From positions 445,977 to 509,976 of the forward strand of contig NZ_LMRD01000006.1 of the NCBI RefSeq assembly GCF_001425575.1: 64,000 bases of DNA. The letters are read 5' to 3'. How positions within the stretch are numbered: the stretch's first letter is position 1; every line of letters starts with the position of its first letter. The notes under the pieces were generated by a model. It worked only from the letters and a program-made list of their open reading frames with translations. It ran no database searches and was not told where the DNA came from. This stretch comes from Aurantimonas sp. Leaf443. Lineage in GTDB: Bacteria; Pseudomonadota; Alphaproteobacteria; Rhizobiales; Rhizobiaceae. This document shows positions 53,804-63,010 of this stretch, one piece after another. The position numbers and the translations under genes were made by a program.

Positions 53804-54334
53804 TCAGGCCGCGAGAGCGGCCTTCGTGGCGAGGCGGGCGACGGCGCCGTCGAAGAGACGGTCGATCTCCAGAAGGGTCAGGAAGGCGCCCTTGCGCCGT
53901 CCCAGGCCCTTCATGAAGCCGCTGTCCCAGGCCTCGCCGACATCCGGAGCGGCCTCGATCGGCTCTTCGCCGAGATCGGCCACTTCGTGGACGGCGTCCG
54001 CGATGACGGCGACCGTCTGCTGGCGCTCGCCGTCGACGAATTCCAGGACCACGATGCGCGTCTCGCTGCCGACCTCGCGCCGCTCGCCGTCGGGCATGGC
54101 GAGCTTGGATTTCAGGTCCATGACGGGAATGGCGACGTTGCGCACGTCGATGACGCCGAGGACGCTCGACGGGGCATTGGCCAGGGGCTCGACCGGGCGG
54201 TAGTCGAGCACTTCGCGCACCTGGCGCACGGGGATGGCGAAAGCGGCGGTGCCCATCTGGAAGGTCAGGAACTCGCGGTCGGGGGCGGGGCCTTCGAGCT
54301 CGCTGTCGCGATCGAAGTCGGGATTGCCAGACAT
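53804..54334 (-). CDS. cheW: Chemotaxis coupling protein CheW, copy 1 (176 aa)
   Basis: This scaffold protein links receptors to CheA. CheW beta-barrel segments are FLTFQMGTAAFAIPVRQVREVLDYRPVEPLANAPSSVLGVIDVRNVAIPVMDLKSKLAM and RIVVLEFVDGERQQTVAVIADAVHEV. Its ATG overlaps the stop of the frameshifted receptor gene by one base (TAATG), showing the ancestral receptor frame was translationally coupled to it. It has about 20 extra acidic residues at the N-terminus. Confidence 0.93.
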   Translation of the reverse strand: MSGNPDFDRDSELEGPAPDREFLTFQMGTAAFAIPVRQVREVLDYRPVEPLANAPSSVLGVIDVRNVAIPVMDLKSKLAMPDGERREVGSETRIVVLEFVDGERQQTVAVIADAVHEVADLGEEPIEAAPDVGEAWDSGFMKGLGRRKGAFLTLLEIDRLFDGAVARLATKAALAA

Positions 54335-56426
54335 TATGCGCTCATCCTCTCGAAACCGTTGTCATCGCCGGTGAGATCTAAGTCGAAGCCGGTGGAAGAA
54401 GGGGCCGGACCCTGCCGCGCGGGCGCCGGGCGAACGGATGCCGGAGCCGATTGCGACCGGACCTCGGTCGGGGCCGCCGCCGCAGCGATCCTCGGCTTCG
54501 CGCTGCGCGCGGCCGGGGAGGGCGCGGCACTGCGCGGCCGCTCGACCGCCGTTGCGGGCATCTGTTCGAGCCCGGCTTCCAGCTTGAAGAAGCGGGCGCG
54601 CTCGCGCAGCGAGGTCGCCTCGCCGGAGAGCTTTTCGGCGGTCGCCGACATCTGCGTCGCGGCGCCGGCATTGGCCTGGTTCACCTGATCGAGCTGCTGG
54701 ATCGCCCGGTTGATCTGGTCGGCGCCGATATTCTGCTCGCGGCAGGCGGCCGAGATCTCGGAGATGAGCTCGGCCGTGCGCTGGATGTCCGGCACGAGGG
54801 CCGAGGCGTGGCGCTGGAGAGTTCGCCGATCTCGGTCGCCGCCGCCTGGCTGCGCTCGGCGAGCTTGCGAACCTCGGAGGCCACGACCGCGAAGCCCTTG
54901 CCGTGGGCGCCGGCGCGCGCGGCCTCGATGGCGGCGTTCAGCGCCAGAAGGTCGGTCTGGCGGGCGATTTCCTGCACGACGCGGATCTTGTCGGCGATGG
55001 TGCGCATCGCCTCCAGCGACTGCATCACCGCCGCCGAGGAGCGCTCGGCGCTCGCGTTCGCCTGCATCGCGATCTTCTCGGTCTGCGTGGCGTTGTCGGC
55101 GTTCTGGCGGATGTTGGCGGTCATCTCCTCCATCGCGGCGGAAGCCTGCTCGGAGGCCGCCGCCTGCTCGGTGGACCCCTGGCTCAGCTGCTCGGCCGTC
55201 GAGGAGGACTGGCTCGAGCCCGACGCGACCTGATCGGAGGAGGCGCGGACGTCGAGGATGATCTCGTTCAGCTTCAGGCGCATCTGGCAGATGGCGGTGA
55301 GGAGCTCGCCGATCTCGTCCGTCCGGTTGTGGACGATCCGGTGCGAGATGTCGCCGGTGCCGATCCGGACCGCGTTCGCCTTGGCGAGCGCGATGCCCGA
55401 CGAGAGGCTGCGCGACAGGGCGAAGGCGGCGACGGCGCCGATGGCGAGGGCCGCGGCCACGAGGCCGATCAGGATGGCGCGCGTCGTCCCGAAGCTCTGC
55501 GACACGGACTGGGCGTAGGCGGCACCCTCGGCGCTCTCATGGGCGACGAGGTCCTCGATCGACGCGGAGACGGACAGGAGCAGGGGACGCATCTCGGTCG
55601 CGACGATGGCTTGCGCCTTCGCGCTGCTGTCGGTGGAGGCCAGGATGCTGACCTGGCGCATCTGGCCGTTGAAGTCCGAGAAGGTGGTGGCGATGGCGGT
55701 CGCGGCGGCGGCATGGGGCGTGTTCGCCGCCAGCTTCTTGAGGGTTGCGACGTCCTCGGCCGCGTGCCGGATCTCGGCGTCGAAGTCGCGCAGCATCGCG
55801 GTCGTCTGCGCGTCCCTTGTCTCCAGGATGAGGTTTCCGACGATGCCGACGAGGGTCGGGATCTCCGCGCGCAGGTTTCCGAGCGCGAGGCGGGCCGTCT
55901 CGGGAAGCTCGGCCACGGTCGGCGAATTTCGCAGCGTCTTCAGATCGGCCAGGAGCTTGGCAGCCAGCGGCGCGATGCGGTCGGCATTCATCGCGGTCGC
56001 GCGGACGTCGGAATTGGCCTGTGTGAGGTCCATCGCCCGGGCCGCGAGGGTCATCCAGTTGGACATGCCCTCGATCGCGGCGTCGGAAGCCTTGATGGCC
56101 TGCACTTCCTCCGCGGTCAGCCCCTCGCGATAGGTCTTCAGGACGGCGAGAAGCTGCTGCGAGCGCGCTTCGATGTCCTTGCGCAGGTCGGCCATCTCGC
56201 GATCGTCCGACGTCAGGATCATCCAGTTGAGCTGGCGGCCGAGGGCCTGCACCCCGGCGGCCGCGCCGAGGCTCGTCTTCACCTGTTCGAACGGGTGTTC
56301 GACGAATTCCTGCATCGAGTCGTTCGAGGCCGACAGGCTGCTCACGCCGTAGTAACCGGCCATTCCGCTGCAGAGGAGAATGGTGGCAAAGCTGGCGAAG
56401 AGCTTCTTCTTCAACGTGAGCCGCAT
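54334..56426 (-). pseudogene. Methyl-accepting chemotaxis protein with a frameshift in the signalling domain
   Basis: The first part (ATG 56426 to about 54813) encodes an N-terminal membrane helix, a four-helix-bundle sensor (residues about 30-310), a second membrane helix ([23 protein letters not shown]), HAMP and the MCP tip ([52 protein letters not shown]). The frame then changes: residues normally found after ELSS, about 12-15, are missing, and [38 protein letters not shown] continues in another frame to the stop at 54334. Without correction the product ends at 54681 in unrelated sequence. The break lies between 54796 and 54812. A GTG at 54795 could start the C-terminal fragment. A sequencing error is possible but would not restore the missing residues. 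Confidence 0.85.
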
Positions 56427-56501
56427 CGAGGCAATGCTTTCGGGAGGATACGGGCGGCGCTTCGAACGCCGGCTGGGTTGGGAACGGCCGCTCGCGCCGC
56501 C

Positions 56502-56996
56502 TCAGGCGGCGTTTTCGAGATCGGCTTCGAACAGGGCTGCGACATTGAGGAGGACCACGAAGTCGGCTCCGACGCGCACGACGCCGTCCACGAGTTCGGA
56601 CGGCCAGCTCGAGCCATGGTCGGGCATGGCCTCGACCTCCTCGGGGCGCACGTAGATGACTTCCATCACCGCGTCCGCCTTCATCGCGACGAGGAACGTC
56701 TCGCCCGCCGCGCCGACTTCCGAGACGATGATGCGCGTGTTCGGCGTGTCGGCCGAGACATGGGTGCCGAGGCGAAGGCGCAGGTCCACGAGCGGCACCA
56801 CGTTGCCGCGCACGTTGAGGAGGCCGGGCGCGTAGTAGGGCGCGTTCGGCACGGCTGTCATCGCCGGCGGGTCGAGCACTTCGCGCACGACGCCGACGGG
56901 GAGGGCGAAGAGGTCGTCGTTGAGCGCGACCGTGAGATATTCGGCGGCGAGCGCCTGGCTCTCGGCGGTCTCGGCGGCGTCTGGATTGGCGGACAC
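56502..56996 (-). CDS. cheW: Chemotaxis coupling protein CheW, copy 2 (164 aa)
   Basis: The CheW barrel reads EYLTVALNDDLFALPVGVVREVLDPPAMTAVPNAPYYAPGLLNVRGNVVPLVDLRLRLGT and RIIVSEVGAAGETFLVAMKADAVMEVIYVRPEEVE. It lies 13 bases after cheA and before the frameshifted receptor gene. Two CheW proteins in one operon could serve different receptor classes. Confidence 0.93.
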   Translation of the reverse strand: MSANPDAAETAESQALAAEYLTVALNDDLFALPVGVVREVLDPPAMTAVPNAPYYAPGLLNVRGNVVPLVDLRLRLGTHVSADTPNTRIIVSEVGAAGETFLVAMKADAVMEVIYVRPEEVEAMPDHGSSWPSELVDGVVRVGADFVVLLNVAALFEADLENAA

Positions 56997-57009
56997 GGGA
57001 TGGGCCTCC

Positions 57010-59058
57010 TTAGGCCGCCTGCCGCGCGTCGGCGCGCTGCGGGGAGGCGCGCCGGGCGAGGGGGTTGATGTCGAGGATGAGAGCGACCGAACCGTCGCCG
57101 AGGATCGTCGCGCCCACGAGGCCCGGCGTCTTGCGATGGAGCGGCGAGAGCGGCTTGATGACCGTCTGGTGCTGGCCGACGACCTGGTCGACGACGACGC
57201 CGATCTTGCCGGTGTCGCATTCCACGACCACGACGATGCCGCCGCGTTCCGTGGTGCCGAAGACCTCGTTCGTCCACAGGAGCGGGACGAGCGTGCCGCG
57301 GATGTCGACGAAGTTGCGCCCGTTGGAGGACTTGGTCTGCACCGAGGCGAGCTCGACGCATTCCTCGACCGAGGTCAGCGGCAGGATGCAGTGGGTGCCC
57401 CCGACGGCGACCTCGAGCCCGTCGATGATGGCGAGCGTGAGCGGCAGGCGCAGCTGGAAGCGCGTGCCGAGGCCGGGACGCGTCTCGATCTCGATCGTGC
57501 CGTGCAGTTCCTGGATCGTGCGCTTGACCACGTCCATGCCGACGCCGCGGCCCGACAGGTTGGAGACGGCGGCGGCCGTCGACAGGCCGGGATGGAAGAT
57601 CAGCTCGTCGATCTCGCGGTCCGTGATCGGCGCGTCGGCCGCCACGACGCCGTTGGCGATGGCCTTTTCCAGGATGCGGGCGCGGTTGAGGCCGGCGCCG
57701 TCGTCCTCGATCGAGATGATGACCTCGGTGCCGGACTGGCGGGCGCCGAGCACGAGCGAGCCGCGCTTGGGCTTGCCGGCGGCGAGGCGCCGCTCGGCCG
57801 ATTCGATGCCATGGTCGATCGAGTTGCGGATGATGTGGACGAGCGGATCGCCGAGCCGGTCGAGCACGGTCTTGTCGATCTCGGTCTCCTCGCCGAAGAA
57901 GGTGAGGGCGATGTCCTTCTGCAGGTCCGACGAGAGATCGCGCACGACGCGGCGGTAGCGGCCGAAGAGCTGCTCGATCGGCACCATGCGCATGCCCATC
58001 GCGCTGTCGCGAAGGTCGGCGGCGAGGCGCTCGATCTCCTCGCTGACCGTGGTCAGCACGGGGTCGTGGCGGTTGCGGGCGAGCGCCGAGAGGCGGGCCT
58101 GGGCGATGACGAGCTCGCCGACCTGGTCGAGAAGCATGTCGAGGCGCGAGGCGGCGACGCGAACGCTGGCTTCCACGCGCTCGGCGGCTTTCGGCTCGGC
58201 CGGCTCGCGGGCCGCCGCCGAAGCGGCGGGCGCGGCGACGGGCGCCGGGGCCGCGACGGCGGCAGGGGCCGCGACGGGCGCGGGAGCGGCGGGCGCTGCA
58301 GCGGCGGGCTCGGCCGCGAGTTCGGGCTCGGCGAGGGCGGGCGCATCCACCAGGAGCGTGACTTCCAGGACGCCCGGACCGTCGACGAAGATGAAGACGT
58401 CGTCGATGGCGCCGCGGCCCTGCGTGGTGCGCAGTTCCACTTCCCAGGCGAGATGCAGCTGGCCGGGATCGAGATCCTGCAGATGCGGCACCGAATCGTC
58501 GATCAGGCGCACATGGCAATCGCCGAGGCCGCGCAGCTCGTCGAGGAGCGCGAGCGGGTTGGTGCCGTGCACCATGGCGCTGGGGGGCAGGCGGAGCGTG
58601 ATGAGGAAGGCCTCGCCGGCGGAGGCGTCGGCGGCCGGTGCGGCGGCGGCGGACCGGGCCGCCTCTGCCGGCGCTGCGTGGCCCGCGCCGCCGAGTTCGG
58701 CCTGCAGCCGGGCCACGAGCCGCTTGGACTCGGCCGAATTGTCGTCCTGGGCCTGGAAGAGCAGGCGGCGGAGCTGGTCGGTGGCGGCGAGGAAGAGGCC
58801 GCAGAGCGGGGGCGTCAGCGCCACCTCGCCCTGGCGGATGCGCTCGAAGCCGTTCTCCAGCTCGTGGGCGAAGGCCGCCATGTCGGGCGGACCGAACATG
58901 CCGCCCGAGCCCTTCAGCGTGTGAAGCGCGCGGAAGGTCGTGTTGATCAGTTCCCGGTCGTCGGGCTTGCTCTCGAGGTCGAGAAGCGCGGCCTCGAGCT
59001 GCTCGAGCAGGTCGCGCGCTTCGTTGAGGAAGGTTTCGACTGCATCGCCGAGGCTCAT
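57010..59058 (-). CDS. cheA: Chemotaxis histidine kinase CheA, copy 1 (682 aa)
   Basis: P1 (HPt) domain with phosphorylated H46 in TTFRALHTLKGSGGMFG; a CheY-binding region; a long Ala/Pro linker (about residues 235-290); P3 dimerisation (RVAASRLDMLLDQVGELVIAQARL); P4 kinase with HIIRNSIDHGIESAERR (N box), IEDDGAGLN (G1) and GRGVGMDVVKRTI (G2); and a CheW-like P5 to the end. It autophosphorylates and passes phosphate to CheY and CheB. It starts at ATG 59058, 4 bases after the cheY stop. Confidence 0.96.
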   Translation of the reverse strand: MSLGDAVETFLNEARDLLEQLEAALLDLESKPDDRELINTTFRALHTLKGSGGMFGPPDMAAFAHELENGFERIRQGEVALTPPLCGLFLAATDQLRRLLFQAQDDNSAESKRLVARLQAELGGAGHAAPAEAARSAAAAPAADASAGEAFLITLRLPPSAMVHGTNPLALLDELRGLGDCHVRLIDDSVPHLQDLDPGQLHLAWEVELRTTQGRGAIDDVFIFVDGPGVLEVTLLVDAPALAEPELAAEPAAAAPAAPAPVAAPAAVAAPAPVAAPAASAAAREPAEPKAAERVEASVRVAASRLDMLLDQVGELVIAQARLSALARNRHDPVLTTVSEEIERLAADLRDSAMGMRMVPIEQLFGRYRRVVRDLSSDLQKDIALTFFGEETEIDKTVLDRLGDPLVHIIRNSIDHGIESAERRLAAGKPKRGSLVLGARQSGTEVIISIEDDGAGLNRARILEKAIANGVVAADAPITDREIDELIFHPGLSTAAAVSNLSGRGVGMDVVKRTIQELHGTIEIETRPGLGTRFQLRLPLTLAIIDGLEVAVGGTHCILPLTSVEECVELASVQTKSSNGRNFVDIRGTLVPLLWTNEVFGTTERGGIVVVVECDTGKIGVVVDQVVGQHQTVIKPLSPLHRKTPGLVGATILGDGSVALILDINPLARRASPQRADARQAA

Positions 59059-59062
59059 CGCA

Positions 59063-59431
59063 TCAGGCTCCGATGAGCTTGTTGACGACCGCGACGAGCT
59101 TCGTCTGGTCGAAGGGCTTGACGATCCAGCCGGTGGCGCCGGCGGAGCGGCCCTCGGCCTTCTTGGTCTCGTCCGACTCGGTCGTGAGCATCACGATGGG
59201 CACGCCCGCATGCTTGGGCTGGGCGCGGATCTGGCGGATCATCGCGATGCCGTCGAGATTGGGCATGTTGAGATCGGTGATGATGAGGTTGAAGCCTTCC
59301 GTCTCCAGCGTGCGCAGCGCGTCGGCGCCGTCGACGGCGGTCGACGCTTCGTAGCCGGCGGATTCGAGGGTGAAGGCGATCATCTGCCGGATGGAGGCGG
59401 AGTCGTCGACACAGAGAACGCGTTTCGACAT
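59063..59431 (-). CDS. cheY: Chemotaxis response regulator CheY, copy 1 (122 aa)
   Basis: This is a single receiver domain: acidic pocket D9-D10 (VLCVDDSASIRQM), phosphoacceptor D53 in IITDLNMPNLDG, T83/T84 (MLTTES) and K105 (WIVKPFD). Phospho-CheY would bind the flagellar switch. It is followed by cheA with 4 bases between. The second CheY in this window (62635) is closely similar around ATGWIVKPFD, pointing to duplication. Confidence 0.95.
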   Translation of the reverse strand: MSKRVLCVDDSASIRQMIAFTLESAGYEASTAVDGADALRTLETEGFNLIITDLNMPNLDGIAMIRQIRAQPKHAGVPIVMLTTESDETKKAEGRSAGATGWIVKPFDQTKLVAVVNKLIGA

Positions 59432-59480
59432 TGCGGAACTTCCCGTGAGGTTGGGTCTCGGCGCGGGGGAGCGCTTTGGA

Positions 59481-59753
59481 TCAGGCGGCGAATTCGTAGC
59501 CGGCCCGACCGGCCGTGGAGATGAGGTCCTGAGACGGCTCGATGCGCAGGGTCACGCCCTGATCGGCCAGCGTCTTCTTCATGGAGATCAGGAGTTGCAG
59601 CGTCGCCGCGTCCGTCTCGCTGACGCGGGTGAGGTCCAGCGCGACGGTGGTGGCACCGGGCGCTTCGGCGATCCGCAGGAGGGCGTCCCGCATGGCTTCG
59701 CGCTGGGCAAGGCCAGACGGGCCCTCGAGGGCATGGGTGGTCGTCTCGGTCAT
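59481..59753 (-). CDS. STAS domain protein of the chemotaxis operon (90 aa)
   Basis: This is a small STAS-fold protein: VALDLTRVSETDAATLQLLISMKKTL is the core strand-helix, with T or A where anti-sigma-factor antagonists have the phosphorylated Ser. STAS proteins occur as the first gene of many alphaproteobacterial che operons; the function is not established. It is the promoter-proximal gene of the minus-strand operon. Confidence 0.85.
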   Translation of the reverse strand: MTETTTHALEGPSGLAQREAMRDALLRIAEAPGATTVALDLTRVSETDAATLQLLISMKKTLADQGVTLRIEPSQDLISTAGRAGYEFAA

Positions 59754-60062
59754 GGGACATCCGCTTCCGGAACTCTATGCCGACGACCATACGTTGTTGC
59801 TCTTTCTCAAAGCTTAAGCGGTTTCGCTGCCAGAAAATGAACGGAAGTGTCCGTCGCCGTTGGCAAATTCTTCACCTCGTTGCGGCTTGATAGGGCCTGT
59901 CCGACCTTGCGGCCTACCGCAGCGTCAGACCGGGCGGGCGGCCTGCCGCCACCCCGTCGCACTCCGGCCGACCGGCAGGAGGGTCCACAGTTTCCGATCC
60001 TTTCGCGCCCTGCCGGCCTGCCGCCGGCGGACGCGCCGAATTCGAACCGAGCCGGAGTCGAA
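59754..60062. promoter_or_regulatory. Divergent promoter region of the two chemotaxis operons
   Basis: The 309 bases separate the STAS gene (minus) from the receptor gene (plus). The part nearest STAS (59780-59850) is comparatively AT-rich and probably holds promoters. I see no clear consensus boxes or coding region. Confidence 0.45.
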
Positions 60063-62084
60063 ATGCCCAGCGGCACGTCCCTCAAAGCCCATCTCCCGAC
60101 GCTTGGCCTTGCCGTGCTCGCCGCCTCCCTTGCCGGGGGTGCGGCCTTCGGCCTGATGCAGACGCGCCTGCCGGCCGAGCCGAGCGCTTCGGTCTCGCTG
60201 CTCGCCGCGCTCAACGACGCCGAGGAGGCCGGCCTGCGCCGCCGCGCGGCCGTGGCAGACGCCGTGCGTTCGGGCCTGCCGGTGGATCTCGAGGCCTTCG
60301 ACCGTCTGGGCGCCGCGGCGCAGAAGGCGCTGGTGCGCGTGCAGAACGAGCCCGCCGCCGGCAGCCGCGCCGCCGATCTCGTCCGCATCGAGGCGCGTTA
60401 CGCTCAGGAGTTGCGCCAGACGCTGGCGGCGCTCGGCGCCAAGGAGACCCGGGCCGCGGCCATCGCCGCAATCGCCAGCGAGACGGGCGACGCGCAGATC
60501 ACCAGCGGGCTTTCGCTGCTGCGCCGGCAGGGCGAGCGCGAGATCCAGGCTCTCGCCGGCGAGCGCGAGGCCGCTCTTTCGGCCCCGCTCGACGCCATGT
60601 CGAAGGGCGCGGCCGTCATGGCGGCGCTGGCCGCCCTTCTCGGCGTCGTCGTCGCCGGACGCCTCGTCGCCCCCGTCGGGCGCCTGCGTGCCCGCATGGA
60701 GGCGATGGCCGAGGGCGACACGGAGACGCCGGTATCGGCGAAGGGCATGAGTGCCGAACTCGCCGCGCTCGCCCACGCCGCCGAGAAGGTGCGCATCGCC
60801 CTCGATCGACCCTTCGCCGCGCCCGCCCCGGTGCCCGCGCCCGTTCCGGTTCCCGCGCCGGTCGCCATGGTCGAGCCGGTGGCCGTCCCCGCGCCGGAGC
60901 CGGTCGCGGTCGAGGACGACGGCTCGCTCGACATTCTGGCGGCCGCTCTCGCCCGCCTGTCGCGCGGCGACCTCGAGACCCGCATCGACGCGCCGCTGAC
61001 CGGGCGCTATGCCAGCCTCGGCGAGGAGTTCAACACGGCGGTCGGGCGCCTGCAGACGACGATCGGCGCCGTTGCCGCCGCCGTGGGCAGCCTGTCCAGC
61101 GGCATCGGCGAGATCAGCCACGCCGCCGACGACCTCGCCAAGCGGACCGAGCAGCAGGCGACGAGCCTCGACAAGACGGCCTCCGCGCTCGACGAGATCA
61201 CCGCGACCGTCAAGCACAGCGCCGACAACGCGGCTTCCGTGGCGGCCTCCGTCGCGGCCGCACGGCAGGACACGGAGCGCTCGGGCGAGGTCATGGTCGA
61301 GGCGGTCTCGGCGATGAACGCCATCCAGACCTCGGCCCAGCAGATCGCCCGGATCATCGGCGTGATCGACGAGATCGCCTTCCAGACGAACCTCCTGGCG
61401 CTGAACGCGGGCGTCGAGGCGGCGCGTGCGGGAGACGCCGGCCGCGGCTTCGCGGTGGTGGCGCTCGAAGTGCGCGCGCTCGCCCAGCGCTCCTCGGAAG
61501 CGGCCAAGGAGATCAAGGGCCTCATCGGCGCCTCGACCTCGCAGGTCGGCACCGGCGTCGCGCTCGTCAACCGCGCCGGCGAGGTGCTGACGCGAATCGC
61601 CTCGCAGGTCACGCAGATCGACAGCCTCGTCCAGGAGATCGCGAGCTCGGCGCGCGAGCAGTCGATCGGCGTCGGCGAGGTCAACGAGGCGGTCAACAAG
61701 ATGGACCGCGTCACCCAGCAGAACGCCGCGATGGTGGAGGAGACGACCGCCGCCACGCTCTCGCTGCGCACCGAGACCGAAGAGCTCTCGCGCCTCATCT
61801 CCGCCTTCCGCCTCGACGGGCAGGCGGCCGAGGGCAACGAGGTCTCGCTCGCCCGCCTGCGCGACCTGTCGGCGGCCATGCATCAGCAGCCGGTGCGCAC
61901 CGCGCCCGCCCCGGTCCCTGCGCCCCCGCGCCGTTCCATGGCCGGTGGCGGCGCCGCGAGCGCGGCGGCGGTGAAGGTCGCGGCGCCCGCGCCCCAGCCC
62001 GTCGCCCGGGCAGCCGCCGCGCCCGTCGCCGTCGCCGCCGCAGCGCCCGTAGCCGACGCCGATCTCGGCTGGGAGGAGTTCTGA
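60063..62084 (+). CDS. Methyl-accepting chemotaxis protein with C-terminal WEEF tether (673 aa)
   Basis: N-terminal membrane helix ([22 protein letters not shown]), a small periplasmic helical region (about 35-195), a second membrane helix ([22 protein letters not shown]), a HAMP domain, a Pro/Ala/Val linker, a second HAMP-like segment ([14 protein letters not shown]) and the MCP signalling domain with the hairpin tip [22 protein letters not shown]. After an Ala/Pro linker it ends GWEEF, matching the xWxxF pentapeptide that tethers CheR and CheB in enterobacterial receptors. ATG 60063 begins the membrane segment; the extension to 59847 is not homologous. It overlaps the next gene by one base. 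Confidence 0.92.
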   Translation: MPSGTSLKAHLPTLGLAVLAASLAGGAAFGLMQTRLPAEPSASVSLLAALNDAEEAGLRRRAAVADAVRSGLPVDLEAFDRLGAAAQKALVRVQNEPAAGSRAADLVRIEARYAQELRQTLAALGAKETRAAAIAAIASETGDAQITSGLSLLRRQGEREIQALAGEREAALSAPLDAMSKGAAVMAALAALLGVVVAGRLVAPVGRLRARMEAMAEGDTETPVSAKGMSAELAALAHAAEKVRIALDRPFAAPAPVPAPVPVPAPVAMVEPVAVPAPEPVAVEDDGSLDILAAALARLSRGDLETRIDAPLTGRYASLGEEFNTAVGRLQTTIGAVAAAVGSLSSGIGEISHAADDLAKRTEQQATSLDKTASALDEITATVKHSADNAASVAASVAAARQDTERSGEVMVEAVSAMNAIQTSAQQIARIIGVIDEIAFQTNLLALNAGVEAARAGDAGRGFAVVALEVRALAQRSSEAAKEIKGLIGASTSQVGTGVALVNRAGEVLTRIASQVTQIDSLVQEIASSAREQSIGVGEVNEAVNKMDRVTQQNAAMVEETTAATLSLRTETEELSRLISAFRLDGQAAEGNEVSLARLRDLSAAMHQQPVRTAPAPVPAPPRRSMAGGGAASAAAVKVAAPAPQPVARAAAAPVAVAAAAPVADADLGWEEF

Positions 62085-62638
62085 TGACCGCCGCCACCGA
62101 CGAAAGCCCGAAGAAGAAGCGCGTGCGCAAGCCCGCCGCGCCCAGGACCGCCAAGGCCAAGGCGGCGATCACCATCCCTGAGGACGCGATCGCCCCGCCG
62201 GCGCTCGCCGCGGCGGAGGCCGACCCCTTCGCCGAGCACGATCCCTTCGCCGAATCGCTCGCCTTCTCGGACGAAGCGCCGGCCTTCCCGGACGCGGTGT
62301 CCGACGCCTCCGAACCCGCAGCCGCAGCCGAGGCACCGGAGCCCGGCATGCCCGCAGGTCCCGGCCTCATCGAACTGGCGGCCGTTCTCGACCGCAACGC
62401 CGCGCCCGGCCTGCACGGCGGGCTCCTCGGCCTGCGCGGATCGCCGCTGACGATCGACGCCTCGAAGGTCGAGCGTATCGGCGGGCAATGCGCGCAGGTG
62501 CTCCTTTCCGCCGCCGCGACCTGGCAGGCCGATGGCCAGCCCCTCTCGCTCGTCGAGCCCTCCGCCGGGTTCGAGCGCGACCTGCAGCTTCTCGGCCTCG
62601 GCGTCCACGACTTCCTCACCACGGAAACCGCCCCATGA
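62084..62638 (+). CDS. STAS (MlaB-like) domain protein, second operon (184 aa)
   Basis: The first 95 residues are basic then acidic low-complexity sequence (SPKKKRVRKPAAPRTAKAKA; FAEHDPFAES). The last 90 residues are a STAS fold (LRGSPLTIDASKVERIGGQCAQVLLSAAATWQADGQPLSLV), closer to MlaB than to SpoIIAA. Stop-start overlaps on both sides (1 base with mcp, 4 bases with cheY) show a tight operon. The function is unknown. Confidence 0.85.
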   Translation: MTAATDESPKKKRVRKPAAPRTAKAKAAITIPEDAIAPPALAAAEADPFAEHDPFAESLAFSDEAPAFPDAVSDASEPAAAAEAPEPGMPAGPGLIELAAVLDRNAAPGLHGGLLGLRGSPLTIDASKVERIGGQCAQVLLSAAATWQADGQPLSLVEPSAGFERDLQLLGLGVHDFLTTETAP

Positions 62639-63003
62639 CGAAGACCATTCTCACGGTGGACGATTCGCGCACTATGCGCGAACTCCTGCGCACCGCGCTC
62701 GTGGAGCCGGGCTTCAACGTGCTGCAGGCCGAGGACGGCGTGCACGGGCTGGAAGTGCTGCGGGCCAATCCGCTGCCCGACGTCATCATCACCGACATCA
62801 ACATGCCGCGCATGGACGGGCTCGAGTTCATCGAGACCTGTCGCAAGGATGCGGCGCTGCGCGTGCTGCCGATCATCGTGCTGACGACCGAGAGCGATCC
62901 GGCCAAGAAGGACCGCGCCCGCAAGGCCGGCGCCACGGGCTGGATCGTCAAGCCCTTCGACCCCGCGCGCCTCATCGCGGCCATCAACCGCGTCGCCGCC
63001 TGA
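62635..63003 (+). CDS. cheY: Chemotaxis response regulator CheY, copy 2 (122 aa)
   Basis: This is a single receiver domain with D9-D10 (TVDDSRTMREL), phosphoacceptor D54 (IITDINMPRMDG), T84/T85 (LTTES) and K106 (WIVKPFD). ATG 62635 overlaps the upstream stop (ATGA). It has the same length and shares the tail ATGWIVKPFDPARL with copy 1. Confidence 0.95.
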   Translation: MTKTILTVDDSRTMRELLRTALVEPGFNVLQAEDGVHGLEVLRANPLPDVIITDINMPRMDGLEFIETCRKDAALRVLPIIVLTTESDPAKKDRARKAGATGWIVKPFDPARLIAAINRVAA

Positions 63004-63010
63004 GGACCCC

